NCBI GenBank assembly: GCA_003280935.1
Contig: QCDJ01000002.1
Location: forward strand, 1 to 64,000
Source of the DNA: Prochlorococcus sp. AG-355-B23
GTDB taxonomy: Bacteria; Cyanobacteriota; Cyanobacteriia; PCC-6307; Cyanobiaceae
DNA length: 64,000 bases
Direction: 5' to 3'
Shown here one piece after another: positions 49,163-58,544 of the stretch (position 1 is its first letter; every line of letters begins with the position of its first letter). The position numbers and the translations under genes were made by a program. The notes beneath the pieces were generated by a model. It was not told where the DNA came from, searched no databases, and saw only the letters and a list, made by a program, of their open reading frames with translations.

Positions 49163-49702
49163 ATGGTTGCTATTAATCCAAAGAAAAATTTACATTTTGG
49201 CGAAAACCCTCCTGAAATCAATTTAAATAGTAATTTAAAAAGGTGGTTTTCCAGGAATATTGGATTATGGAAATCCAATAGAACGTATTTTCTCGATGAA
49301 GCACAAAAAACATATAATTTAAGCATGAATATAAATATTCAAGCTCTAGAGAGTAAGTCTGAATGGGAGTCGCATTATAAATTTACTTGGTACCCAGAAA
49401 AAAAATATAATTTCTTTGACGAAAATCCCCATTATAAAGAACGAGGAGAAATGCATGCATTTTTAAAAGGTCATCAACTTAAAAGGGAAAAGTTTTATCT
49501 AAGTAATGATGAAGGCATTTCAAATATTAAACAAGTCGACGAACACGAAATGATTTTTGAATCTTCTTACAAAGATTGGTATATTCTTGAACATACAAGA
49601 CTTGTCGATTCTGATAATTATAGATTTAGGGTTATATATTCATGGAAGAAAGATATGCTTACAATAGTTGAGAATCATCACGAAATTAAAATTATTAAAT
49701 AA
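49163..49702 (+). CDS. Possible CpcS/CpeS-like (lipocalin-fold) protein
   Basis: 179 residues, soluble, starting at the ATG at 49163. The phrase LKRWFSRNIGLWKSNRTYFLDEA (about 24-46) recalls the FxxxxGxWxSxRTY start of CpcS/CpeS bilin lyases, and the remainder alternates like an up-and-down beta-barrel (HYKFTWYPEKKYNF, DSDNYRFRVIYSWKK). Prochlorococcus retains very few phycobiliproteins, so a true lyase role is doubtful. It may be a related binding protein. Low certainty. Confidence 0.4.
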   Translation: MVAINPKKNLHFGENPPEINLNSNLKRWFSRNIGLWKSNRTYFLDEAQKTYNLSMNINIQALESKSEWESHYKFTWYPEKKYNFFDENPHYKERGEMHAFLKGHQLKREKFYLSNDEGISNIKQVDEHEMIFESSYKDWYILEHTRLVDSDNYRFRVIYSWKKDMLTIVENHHEIKIIK

Positions 49703-49774
49703 ATTCTGTGGGCAGATTTAGTTTAAAAATAAAAAATGTTATCTTTAATAATATGAATTAAAAATAAATTAAAT

Positions 49775-50209
49775 ATGAGTTTTAAAATATCTAAAATTTT
49801 TGCAATTTCTCTGATTTTTTCATCTTTTTTATTTGATACAAATAATGAATTTAATAAAGTAAATGCAAATGTTAAAAATACGCCTGCCAATAAAAATGAT
49901 TTAGATTTATATCATGGGATGGGTGTTTCATTTCTATGTAATGCGACAAGAAAAGGATTTGATCTGGATTTCCCAAAAACATTAAACGTTGCCTCAGCAA
50001 CCTTCGCATCAGTAGTATCACAAAAACATGGAGGGAAAATAATAGAGAAAAAGAAAGAACAAGCAGTTGATATCAAACAATTACAATTTATTGCATCTCT
50101 GCAATTAGTTGAATCAGCTCTTCAAGTGTGTCCAGATAATGTTCCTGAAAAGATCGAAAAACAATTTAAGATTGAATCTGAGAGAATCAAGAAATTACAA
50201 GGTTTGTAA
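49775..50209 (+). CDS. Small exported conserved protein with two cysteines
   Basis: 144 residues. A signal-like hydrophobic segment at residues 8-21 (FAISLIFSSFLFDT) is followed by a probable cleavage near residue 31 (VNA). The mature part contains GMGVSFLCNATRKGFDLDFPKTLNVASATFASVV and a C-terminal helix with QVCPDNVP; two Cys in total could form a disulfide. Looks like a conserved picocyanobacterial periplasmic protein without a name I can support. It lies 72 bases after the preceding gene. Confidence 0.6.
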   Translation: MSFKISKIFAISLIFSSFLFDTNNEFNKVNANVKNTPANKNDLDLYHGMGVSFLCNATRKGFDLDFPKTLNVASATFASVVSQKHGGKIIEKKKEQAVDIKQLQFIASLQLVESALQVCPDNVPEKIEKQFKIESERIKKLQGL

Positions 50210-50222
50210 AAAATAATTTTTT

Positions 50223-51218
50223 TTATCTAAACATAGAACTAACAGAACTTTCTTCATGGATTCTCCAAATAGCTTCCCCAAGCATATTTGCAACGGAAAG
50301 AACTTTTAACTGTTTAAAATTATCTTTATATATAACTGGTATGCTGTTAGTCACAATAACTTGTTCGAAAAGATTCTTAGAACTTAATCTTTCATAAGAA
50401 GGAGGAGAAAATACAGCATGTGAGGCACATGCAAATATTCTATTAGCTCCTTCTTTTTTTAGTAAATTTGCTCCAGAACAAATTGTGCCTCCCGTATCTA
50501 TCATGTCGTCTATAAGAATAGCCGTTTTACCTTTGACTTCACCGATAACCGTTAGACTTTCAGCGATATTATGCGCAGATCTCCTTTTATCAATTATAGC
50601 CAACGGCGCATCATTCATTAATTTGGCGAATGCTCTTGCTCTTGCTACCCCGCCGACATCAGGAGAGACTACAACTATTTCTTCTAAATCTAAAGATTCT
50701 AGATAATCAATTAATACAGGTGAACCGTAAATATGATCGCATGGTATATCGAAGTAACCTTGTATTTGAGCCGAGTGTAAGTCCATTGCTAAAACTCTAT
50801 CAACTCCTGATTTCTCTAGTAAATTGGCAGTTAATTTTGCAGTTATAGATTCTCTTCCTGAGGTTTTCCTATCTGCTCTCGCATATCCAAAATAGGGAAT
50901 TACAGCCGTTATTTGTCTTGCAGAAGCTCTTTTGCAAGCGTCAACCATTATCATGAGCTCCATTAAACTATCGTTTACAGGAGCGCATGTAGGTTGTATA
51001 AGGAATACATCACAACCTCTAATAGATTGCTGAATCTGAACATAAAGTTCTCCATCTGCAAATCTTTTAGATATTAAAGGTACATTTTCAATCCCTAAGT
51101 ATGATGCAATTTCTTCAGCCAACTTTGGGTTTGTTGTCCCACTTACTAACCTTAATCTACTATTAGTTAGATTAAAGTTCGATTCTTTACTCTGCATTGC
51201 CGTGATAAAACTTGTCAC
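50223..51218 (-). CDS. prs: Ribose-phosphate pyrophosphokinase
   Basis: 331 residues from a GTG at 51218; an ATG at 51197 would remove seven residues. PRPP signature VVSPDVGGVARARAFAKLM near 161-179 and IDDMIDTGGTICSGA near 217-231; DLHSAQIQGYFDIPCDH near 126-142 is the nucleotide/metal site. It makes PRPP for purine, pyrimidine, His and Trp synthesis. A plausible promoter lies just upstream. Confidence 0.95.
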   Translation of the reverse strand: MTSFITAMQSKESNFNLTNSRLRLVSGTTNPKLAEEIASYLGIENVPLISKRFADGELYVQIQQSIRGCDVFLIQPTCAPVNDSLMELMIMVDACKRASARQITAVIPYFGYARADRKTSGRESITAKLTANLLEKSGVDRVLAMDLHSAQIQGYFDIPCDHIYGSPVLIDYLESLDLEEIVVVSPDVGGVARARAFAKLMNDAPLAIIDKRRSAHNIAESLTVIGEVKGKTAILIDDMIDTGGTICSGANLLKKEGANRIFACASHAVFSPPSYERLSSKNLFEQVIVTNSIPVIYKDNFKQLKVLSVANMLGEAIWRIHEESSVSSMFR

Positions 51219-51238
51219 GAAATTTGCACCATAAAACT

Positions 51239-51266
51239 ATATTATCATCGTAGTCGTTTATGTGAA
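51239..51266 (-). promoter_or_regulatory. Candidate sigma70-type promoter for prs
   Basis: On the minus strand TTCACA (51266-51261), a 16-base spacer and TAATAT (51244-51239). The start of transcription would be near 51232, about 14 bases before the GTG and 35 before the alternative ATG. Confidence 0.45.
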
Positions 51267-51379
51267 TTTCGCAAAAGATAATGACTAGATATTTTCAAAA
51301 GTCACCTCAATTAAGCAAAAAATTGTTGATTAAAAATTAGAATTTATATTTATCCAGACTTAAAAATCAGAAATGATAT

Positions 51380-51406
51380 TTGTCAATTAAAAAAAATTTG
51401 TATAAG
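51380..51406 (+). promoter_or_regulatory. Weak candidate promoter for malQ
   Basis: TTGTCA (51380-51385) and TATAAG (51401-51406) upstream of malQ. The spacer is 15 bases, shorter than ideal, so this is only a suggestion. The rest of the 246-base prs/malQ gap (51219-51464) is AT-rich, with nothing else recognised. Confidence 0.3.
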
Positions 51407-51464
51407 GTTGAATTTAGAGAATTAAAAACACGTTAAGTTTAAAGAATCAAAATATATTGAAAAC

Positions 51465-52985
51465 ATGCCTATAGAGTCAATTATTGCAAGAAAATCATTA
51501 GGCGTACTTATGCATCCAACATGCATTCCAGGAGGAAGAGTATGTGGAACTTTTGGGAGAGGAGCTAAAGAGTGGATAAGAAAACTTCATAAGCATGGAA
51601 TTGAATACTGGCAATTTTTACCTCTTACACCTACTGACTCTACAGGTTCGCCATATAGTTCCCCATCTAGTTTTGCACTAAACCCATGGTTTTTGGATAT
51701 AGATGATTTAATCGAAAAAGGTTTTATCTACATCTCAGACAAAGAAAATCTAGGTCCAACAAATCAGAATAAAGATCATTTTGATTTTGATATTGCGGAT
51801 GACCTAACAAAAAAATTAGGTCTCCTCCTTCTTCAAGGTTGGAGTTCACAATCTGAAGAAAGAAAGATTAATTTTAACAAATGGGTCAGTAGGCATTCTT
51901 GGGTTGAAGATTATGCAACATTTGTTGTTATAAGAGAAGAATTTAATATGTTGCCTTGGTGGGAATGGCCTCAAGAATTTAAAATAAAAAATAAAAAGTT
52001 CTTAAAATCGTGGATTAAGAAAAAAAGTGAAGAGATACTTATAAAAAAATTAATACAGTGGCATCTTGATGAGCAATGGAGCGTCATTAAAAACTTTGCA
52101 AAATCAAGAAATATTAAGCTGATAGGAGATTTGCCTTTTTATGTCTCTAGAGACAGCGCCGATGTATGGAGTAATAAATCATTATTTTCAATTTTTAAAA
52201 ATGGAGATTTAATCTTTCAAAGTGGTGTTCCCCCTGATTATTTTTCATCAACAGGACAACTATGGGGTACCCCAACTTACTTTTGGTCAAAGCATAAAAG
52301 GACTAATTTCAATTGGTGGAGAAAAAGATTTCAAAGACAATTTGAACTTGTGGACATATTAAGATTTGATCATTTCAGGGGCTTAGCAGGTTACTGGAGA
52401 GTTAATGGCAATTCTAAAACGGCAATTATTGGAAAATGGATAAATTCTCCAGGTAAAGCACTATTAAATAAAGTAAAAAAGGATCTAGGGTGTAACTATC
52501 TACCTATTATTGCGGAGGATCTGGGAGTAATAACACCAGATGTAGAGAAATTAAGGAAAAACTTCGAACTACCTGGCATGAAGATATTACAATTTGCTTT
52601 TGATGGCAATGAAGATAATCCTTATTTACCAAAGAATATTGAAGGAGAAAATTGGGTTGTTTATACAGGTACTCACGACAACTCTACTTCTGTCTCATGG
52701 TGGGAAAATTTAGATTATGAATCCCAAAAAAGAATAAAAGATGAGTATAAATTCACAGAAAATCCTTCTTGGGATTTAATAGAAATTGGCATGGAGACAA
52801 ATGCTAATCTTTTTATCGCTCCATTACAAGATCTACTATCTCTAGACGATTCAAGTAGATTAAACAAACCTGGGACCACAAAAAATAACTGGAAATGGAA
52901 GTTAAATTGTCCTTTAGAAGAAATAGAAAATAATATAAAAATGTTTAGTGAGCTAGGAAATAATTTTGGGAGAACTCTAATGTAA
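51465..52985 (+). CDS. malQ: 4-alpha-glucanotransferase (amylomaltase)
   Basis: 506 residues, typical GH77 length. Family landmarks: WQFLPLTPTDSTGSPYSSPSSFALNPWFLDID near 48-79, LIGDLPFYVSRDSADVW near 220-236, LRFDHFRGLAGYW near 300 (with the nucleophile Asp), and AEDLGVITPDVEKLR near 350, with Glu as acid/base. It moves glucan segments in glycogen turnover, pairing functionally with the GH57 enzyme of this window. Confidence 0.95.
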   Translation: MPIESIIARKSLGVLMHPTCIPGGRVCGTFGRGAKEWIRKLHKHGIEYWQFLPLTPTDSTGSPYSSPSSFALNPWFLDIDDLIEKGFIYISDKENLGPTNQNKDHFDFDIADDLTKKLGLLLLQGWSSQSEERKINFNKWVSRHSWVEDYATFVVIREEFNMLPWWEWPQEFKIKNKKFLKSWIKKKSEEILIKKLIQWHLDEQWSVIKNFAKSRNIKLIGDLPFYVSRDSADVWSNKSLFSIFKNGDLIFQSGVPPDYFSSTGQLWGTPTYFWSKHKRTNFNWWRKRFQRQFELVDILRFDHFRGLAGYWRVNGNSKTAIIGKWINSPGKALLNKVKKDLGCNYLPIIAEDLGVITPDVEKLRKNFELPGMKILQFAFDGNEDNPYLPKNIEGENWVVYTGTHDNSTSVSWWENLDYESQKRIKDEYKFTENPSWDLIEIGMETNANLFIAPLQDLLSLDDSSRLNKPGTTKNNWKWKLNCPLEEIENNIKMFSELGNNFGRTLM

Positions 52986-52998
52986 ATATTATTAGAAA

Positions 52999-53493
52999 TT
53001 ATTTATCAATAATTTGATTTTCAATATTTTGTATCTCTATAACATTTACATTTAAAATAAAGTATCTCTTTAATATAAAAATAGTTAAAAGTAATATAAA
53101 AAAATACAAAAGACTTCCTTGCCATGTATTGATAAGATCGAATTTCCTGAACATAAAATCCTTTCCATTTTTCTTATAATTTTTTCTTTCTTTAACTGCT
53201 AAATTTAATAATGTATTTTTTTTTAATACTAAGCATTCCTCTAATTTAATTAAAATAGATCTTATAAAAGGATACTCTGGCCTAGTACTTTTATTATTAT
53301 TTTCAATAGAGTTTATTGTTCGTTCAGGGATTTTTGAAATGTATGACAATTCTTTAATTGTAAGGTTTTGTTGAATTCTTGCTTCTTTTACTAACTTTGC
53401 AATTTCTAAAGATTGGTCAACAAATCCAGGACTAAATTCTTTATTTTTTTCAGATTTTTTATTAAATAAAAAGAGATTTTTCAAAATATTCAT
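52999..53493 (-). CDS. Helix-turn-helix protein with one membrane segment (RodZ/XRE-like)
   Basis: 164 residues. Residues about 28-80 form an XRE-type HTH (GRLVKEARIQQNLTIKELSYISKIPERTINSIEN-like; here KEARIQQNLTIKELSYISK). A single membrane segment lies near 129-148 (GSLLYFFILLLTIFILKRYF), then a short tail. This HTH-TM layout recalls RodZ, which ties MreB to the membrane, but it is much shorter and lacks the periplasmic domain. Could be a truncated RodZ-like protein or a membrane regulator. Confidence 0.65.
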   Translation of the reverse strand: MNILKNLFLFNKKSEKNKEFSPGFVDQSLEIAKLVKEARIQQNLTIKELSYISKIPERTINSIENNNKSTRPEYPFIRSILIKLEECLVLKKNTLLNLAVKERKNYKKNGKDFMFRKFDLINTWQGSLLYFFILLLTIFILKRYFILNVNVIEIQNIENQIIDK

Positions 53494-53602
53494 TTAATCT
53501 TCCAAAGCTAAATAATCCTTTTACTTCTCATTTTTAAAATATTACATTCAATTCTAATGGAATTAAATTTATAAGTAAGTAAATTAACTTTAAATATAAA
53601 AA

Positions 53603-55258
53603 CTAAACTGTTGAAATAATATTTTGTACTGCACTTTTTGCAATATTTAGAGGGCTAAAAGTATCTCTAATTAAAGCTAAGAGTTTTTTTGCATCAGTAA
53701 ATTCTAATTTTTCATCTTTTATAAGACTTAAAAGAAGATTCTTCCTAACTTCGGAACCTTTTTTACTGACAATTAATTTCAATCCTGCGTTAGCAACAGG
53801 TATGAGGTCTGAATTAATATTCTCTGAATCTTTAAATAAAATATTTAATAAACTTTCAACTTTTTGTATTTGAATTTGACCTTTTTTATCAAAAACGACT
53901 TCTAAAAGGATGTCTAAAATTTCTTCAGAATTATCGGTAAGAAGTTTTTTAGCAATATATGGATAAGCGATTTTTAAAATTTTAAATTCAGGATCTAGCC
54001 TTAATGCTAAACCTTCCTGACTAACAACGGCTCTTATTATTAAGGCAAACCTACTGGGAACTCTGAAAGGATAGGAATACATTAGTTTTGAGAATTTATC
54101 AGTTACATTTTTGAGATTAAAATCACCAACCTCAGCGCCTAGAGATCCGCCAAGAACTTCTTTTAATGGTTCAACAAGTATCTGAAGATCTTGTTCTTTT
54201 GTTAAAAAACCTAATTTCTGGAAATCTTCTGCCAGAAGATAATATTCTTCGTTTATTATGTGAACAATTGCCTTAATAAGAGTAAGTCTATCTGAATTCG
54301 TAATAGTATCCATCATTCCGAAATCAACATAAGCTAAATTTCCACTATCTGCATTTCCTCCTTTGAGAGCAAACATATTGCCTGGATGTGGATCTGCATG
54401 AAAGTATCCAAATTCAAATAATTGCTGCAGTCCACTGATGACACATGTTTTTATAAACGAAGCAGGTATTAAGTTATTTTCCTCTAGTAAAAATCGATCT
54501 CTTAACTTAACTCCATCAATCCAAGAAGTTGTGATTACCCTTTTGGATGAAAACTGTTTTTCTAATTTAGGAATAAAAATATTTGGATTTTCTTTGAATA
54601 AATTTGCAAACTTCAAAGCATTTTCGGCCTCTTTTTGATAGTTGATTTCATCAAAAAGTGCCTTACCGAATTCATCTATTATCTCTCCAATTCCAACACC
54701 TATATTTAATGGTAAGAATGGGGATAAAAAAGTTCCTAAAAACCTTAAGATCACAACATCCCTTCTTATAAGGAAGTATAAATTTGGCCGCTGTACTTTC
54801 ACAGCTAAAAAAGAATTATTTAATTTTGCTTTATAAACTTGACCTAAACTTGCTGAAGCAATAGGACTATCTGGAAACTCTTCAAATAATTCGTTAGCAG
54901 GGGATCCAAGTTCCTCTTCAATGATTTTTAAAGCAATTTTGTGATCAAATGCTGGAAGATTATCTTGTAAGTTTGTAAGTTCAGTAAGCCAATCTTGTCT
55001 AACAAGATCTGGTCTAGTTGAGAGTGCTTGGCCTAATTTGATAAAACAAGGGCCTAAATCCGTTATTACATCAAAAAGATATTTCGAGAGATTTTTTTGT
55101 ACATTTTTATTTTTACTGTTACCTTGAAAAAGTATTCTTAAAAAAAGGAAAATAAAAGTTAAAAGGATATATAAAACTCTTGGGATAAAAATCCATGGTC
55201 TCAAAATCAACCAAAGAAAGTCTTCTTTTGCTGAATATTCCGAATAAGATCTTTTCAT
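53603..55258 (-). CDS. ABC1/UbiB-family atypical protein kinase
   Basis: 551 residues. Family hallmarks: the KxGQ motif in CFIKLGQALSTRPDLVR near 71-87, an Ala-rich loop in ASASLGQVYKAKL near 132-144, FGYFHADPHPGNMFAL near 287-302 (catalytic loop) and YVDFGMMD near 314 (metal-binding). UbiB/ADCK proteins act as ATPases supporting quinone or prenyl-lipid synthesis. Hydrophobic stretches occur near the N-terminus (LYILLTFIFLFLRILF). In cyanobacteria several paralogues exist and the exact role is open. Confidence 0.92.
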   Translation of the reverse strand: MKRSYSEYSAKEDFLWLILRPWIFIPRVLYILLTFIFLFLRILFQGNSKNKNVQKNLSKYLFDVITDLGPCFIKLGQALSTRPDLVRQDWLTELTNLQDNLPAFDHKIALKIIEEELGSPANELFEEFPDSPIASASLGQVYKAKLNNSFLAVKVQRPNLYFLIRRDVVILRFLGTFLSPFLPLNIGVGIGEIIDEFGKALFDEINYQKEAENALKFANLFKENPNIFIPKLEKQFSSKRVITTSWIDGVKLRDRFLLEENNLIPASFIKTCVISGLQQLFEFGYFHADPHPGNMFALKGGNADSGNLAYVDFGMMDTITNSDRLTLIKAIVHIINEEYYLLAEDFQKLGFLTKEQDLQILVEPLKEVLGGSLGAEVGDFNLKNVTDKFSKLMYSYPFRVPSRFALIIRAVVSQEGLALRLDPEFKILKIAYPYIAKKLLTDNSEEILDILLEVVFDKKGQIQIQKVESLLNILFKDSENINSDLIPVANAGLKLIVSKKGSEVRKNLLLSLIKDEKLEFTDAKKLLALIRDTFSPLNIAKSAVQNIISTV

Positions 55259-55322
55259 TAAAGTTACAAAATATCAAAAAAGATTACCATGTAGTCCATT
55301 CTATATATGTCAATAATACTTT

Positions 55323-56720
55323 ATGAGCATTTCATCTTTTCTAACTAAAAAGTTTTTAAAGTCTTTATTCTTTCCGGCTCATAACAGAGGGGCAGCTTTA
55401 CCAAAGAAATTAGTGAAGTTGTTAAAAAATCCACCTGGGTATTGGGACTTGCCCGAACTACCAGAAATAGGCTCCCCACTATCCCAAATCGGATTAATTG
55501 CTGAATCTCAAAGAGAATTCTCTGACAAATTTGGGGCTAAAGGATGTTTTTTTGGAGTTAATGGAGCTTCCGGATTAATACAATCAGCAGTAATTGCAAT
55601 GGCTAATCCAGGCGAAAATATCCTGATGCCCAGAAATGTTCATATAAGTGTCATAAAAATCTGTGCGATGCAGAATATAAATCCAATATTTTTTGACTTA
55701 GAATTTTCAACCATAACGGGTCATTACAAACCAATTACAAAAATTTGGTTGGAAAATGTATTTAAAAAATTAAATTTTGATGAGAATAAAATTGCAGGGG
55801 TTATTCTTGTAAACCCCTCTTATCATGGTTATTCTGGAGATTTAGAGCCTTTAATAGATTGTTGTCATCAAAAAAATTTACCTGTTTTAGTTGATGAAGC
55901 CCATGGTTCATATTTCCTTTTTTGTGAAAATCTTAATTTACCAAAACCGGCCTTATCATCAAACGCTGATTTAGTGGTTAATTCATTGCATAAGTCACTC
56001 AATGGATTAACTCAAACGGCGGTACTTTGGTACAAAGGGAATCTAATAAATGAACATAATTTAATCAAAAGTATTAATTTGCTGCAAACCACCAGTCCAA
56101 GTTCCTTATTACTTTCCTCTTGTGAAGAGTCTATTAGGGACTGGCTTAACGAAAAAAGTTTATCAAAATATCAAAAAAGAATTTTAGAGGCAAAAAGTAT
56201 TTATAAAAAATTAATTCAAAAAAATATTCCTCTCATAGAAACTCAAGACCCTTTAAAAATTGTAGTAAATACCTCTAAGGCTGGGATTGATGGCTTTACT
56301 GCTGATAATTTTTTTTATAGAAATGGACTTATTGCCGAATTACCAGAAATGATGACTCTTACTTTTTGCTTAGGATTTGGAAATCAAAAAGATTTTCTTA
56401 ATTTATTTGAAAAGTTATGGAAAAAATTACTATTAAATTCCCAAAAATCAAAAAGTTTAGAAGTGCTCAGATCGCCCTTTAAATTAGTTCAAGCTCCCGA
56501 AATCGAAATTGGAATTGCTTGGATAAGTAAGAGTAAGAATATTCCTTTCTCACAATCATTAAATAAAATATCTGGAGATATTATTTGCCCTTATCCTCCT
56601 GGGATACCTTTACTAGTTCCTGGCGAAAAAATTGATATAGATAGGTTTAATTGGATAAATAATCAAAGTTTAAGCAACAAGGATCTGGTAAATTTTAATA
56701 TAAGAGTCTTAGAAACATAG
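55323..56720 (+). CDS. PLP-dependent Orn/Lys/Arg decarboxylase family protein
   Basis: 465 residues. PLP features: GVNGASGLIQSAVIAM near 79-94, VDEAHGSYFLF near 191, and the Schiff-base Lys in NSLHKSLNGLTQTAVLWY near 217-234. The short form lacks the N-terminal wing domain of the biosynthetic enzymes. The family decarboxylates lysine, ornithine or arginine; which one cannot be told from sequence. It lies 9 bases before cdsA. Confidence 0.88.
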   Translation: MSISSFLTKKFLKSLFFPAHNRGAALPKKLVKLLKNPPGYWDLPELPEIGSPLSQIGLIAESQREFSDKFGAKGCFFGVNGASGLIQSAVIAMANPGENILMPRNVHISVIKICAMQNINPIFFDLEFSTITGHYKPITKIWLENVFKKLNFDENKIAGVILVNPSYHGYSGDLEPLIDCCHQKNLPVLVDEAHGSYFLFCENLNLPKPALSSNADLVVNSLHKSLNGLTQTAVLWYKGNLINEHNLIKSINLLQTTSPSSLLLSSCEESIRDWLNEKSLSKYQKRILEAKSIYKKLIQKNIPLIETQDPLKIVVNTSKAGIDGFTADNFFYRNGLIAELPEMMTLTFCLGFGNQKDFLNLFEKLWKKLLLNSQKSKSLEVLRSPFKLVQAPEIEIGIAWISKSKNIPFSQSLNKISGDIICPYPPGIPLLVPGEKIDIDRFNWINNQSLSNKDLVNFNIRVLET

Positions 56721-56729
56721 AAATTTCAT

Positions 56730-57587
56730 ATGAGATTAAGAAGCGGGTTACTTATAGGAATTTTTGGTTTAATTGTTGTTTTAATGGGGGGATGGTTTTT
56801 TACATTGGCAACTGCTTTGCTTACATATCTAGCATTATTAGAATTTTTTAGAATGGCAGAATTTAAAGGAATAAGACCAGCCACAAAAACCACATTATTT
56901 TCATCCTTTATTATTATAGTTTCTACTTATCTTGAGACTATTGGCGTGCTTGAAGGAGAAATTTCAAATTCAATTTTGCCAATCTGTTCAGTTGGGATAT
57001 GTACTTGGTTACTTTTGCAACCAAAACCTGGGACAATTTCAGATATTGCAGCCTCTATTTTTGGATTATTCTATTTAGGTTTTTTACCTAGTTACTGGAT
57101 TAAGTTAAGAGGATTAGATTCCGTGATAATCAGTTCAAATCAGGGTTTTATGTCGTTTGAGAACTTATCAAATACTACAGGTCTGGATTTAACTTTAACT
57201 TCTTGCTTTTTAATTGTAGCTAGTGATATTGGTTCTTATTTCATTGGGAAGTCATTTGGTAAAACATCTCTATCTCCAATATCTCCGAGCAAAACTATAG
57301 AAGGTTTAATTGGAGGAATATCCTGTTCAACTTTACTAGCCATAATTTTCGCATTTTTATTAAATTGGGAAAATCCATTATTTGTTGGAATATTATATGG
57401 AATTTCAATTTCTCTTATGGCATTAGTTGGAGATTTAATTGAATCTATGATGAAGAGAGATGCAAAAATAAAAGATTCCGGAACTTTTTTACCGGGACAT
57501 GGAGGGATTCTTGACAGAATTGACAGTTACATCTTTACTCCATCTGTTTTGTATTACGTTTTTATAATTCTCAAGTATCTAAATTAA
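56730..57587 (+). CDS. cdsA: Phosphatidate cytidylyltransferase
   Basis: 285 residues, about seven membrane segments. The CDP-alcohol signature near the C-terminus (GDLIESMMKRDAKIKDSG, about 231-248, then FLPGHGGILDRIDS) is diagnostic, as is SPSKTIEGLIGG near 187. It makes CDP-diacylglycerol for phosphatidylglycerol, essential in thylakoid membranes. Probably cotranscribed with the decarboxylase upstream. Confidence 0.95.
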   Translation: MRLRSGLLIGIFGLIVVLMGGWFFTLATALLTYLALLEFFRMAEFKGIRPATKTTLFSSFIIIVSTYLETIGVLEGEISNSILPICSVGICTWLLLQPKPGTISDIAASIFGLFYLGFLPSYWIKLRGLDSVIISSNQGFMSFENLSNTTGLDLTLTSCFLIVASDIGSYFIGKSFGKTSLSPISPSKTIEGLIGGISCSTLLAIIFAFLLNWENPLFVGILYGISISLMALVGDLIESMMKRDAKIKDSGTFLPGHGGILDRIDSYIFTPSVLYYVFIILKYLN

Positions 57588-57599
57588 TTAAGAAATCTT

Positions 57600-58544
57600 T
57601 TATTCCAAAAAATAATCTTGGATAATTTTACTTGATAATGATGGAAGATCTATATGCGGAAGATGACCACAATTTTGTAACCCTACAAAATTTAATTTTT
57701 CAATATTTCCTATTTTTTTAAGCTCTTTTTTTCCAAGAATTCGATCATTTTCTCCGCATAATGTTTTAATTGGGATATTTTGGATATATTTTTGAGTCCC
57801 TGCAAACCCACCGCTTTTTGCAAATGATGCAAGTGAATTCCTCCATCCTTTACAACCTAAATGAATTGAAGCAATTTGCTCTTCCATCTTACCAACGCAT
57901 TCATCTGGAAAAGCAAATGCTTGCCTACAAAGACTTTTTCTAACCTGAGGCAATCCAAGAAATGAGGCGCCAATTTGGTTAAGAGGAAAAGGGATACTCT
58001 TAGGTTTTCCAAACAACCCGGCGGGGGACAAAAGGATAATTTTTTCAATAGAATCAGGAATTTCATAAGAAAGTTTTAAAGCTGTTGAGCCTCCCATAGA
58101 GGCACCTATAATTTTTAGATTCTTTGTTATTTTTAATGTCTTAAGGAGATCAATTAAATGCGAAATTATTTTCGAGGAATTGTAATCATTTGTTGCGCAC
58201 CTGGGACTAAAACCAAAACCCAGAAGATCAGGAACGATAACTTGAAAATTTCTTTTTAGTGATTTATATATTCTTCTGAATTCTAAAAAACTACTATCAA
58301 AGCCATGTAGAAGAAGTATTGGTTGACCTTTCCCTCCCATAACTACTGGGAATTTTAAGGAGTTCCAATTTTGGTTGAGTTTTATCCACTTAACATCATT
58401 TGCCAAATAAAGACCTAAAGGATCTAAAAGTGACAATTTGGCACTTTCGAAAAATTCTGCATTTAAATCACTTAATTGTTCAAAATTGTTTTTAGTCAAA
58501 AAATATTTATGTTTTAATTTTTTGTTGTTCAAAATTTGAAACAA
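57600..58544 (-). CDS. Alpha/beta hydrolase
   Basis: 314 residues if begun at a TTG at 58544, which lies inside the upstream dehydrogenase gene (38-base overlap). Another TTG 12 bases on is possible and no ATG precedes the conserved part. HG oxyanion motif ILLLHGFDSS near 77, nucleophile Ser in IGASMGGSTAL near 148, Asp in CGENDRILG near 267 and His in CGHLPHID near 295. A serine-hydrolase fold with no specific substrate evident. Coupling to the dehydrogenase suggests a shared pathway. Confidence 0.82.
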   Translation of the reverse strand: MFQILNNKKLKHKYFLTKNNFEQLSDLNAEFFESAKLSLLDPLGLYLANDVKWIKLNQNWNSLKFPVVMGGKGQPILLLHGFDSSFLEFRRIYKSLKRNFQVIVPDLLGFGFSPRCATNDYNSSKIISHLIDLLKTLKITKNLKIIGASMGGSTALKLSYEIPDSIEKIILLSPAGLFGKPKSIPFPLNQIGASFLGLPQVRKSLCRQAFAFPDECVGKMEEQIASIHLGCKGWRNSLASFAKSGGFAGTQKYIQNIPIKTLCGENDRILGKKELKKIGNIEKLNFVGLQNCGHLPHIDLPSLSSKIIQDYFLE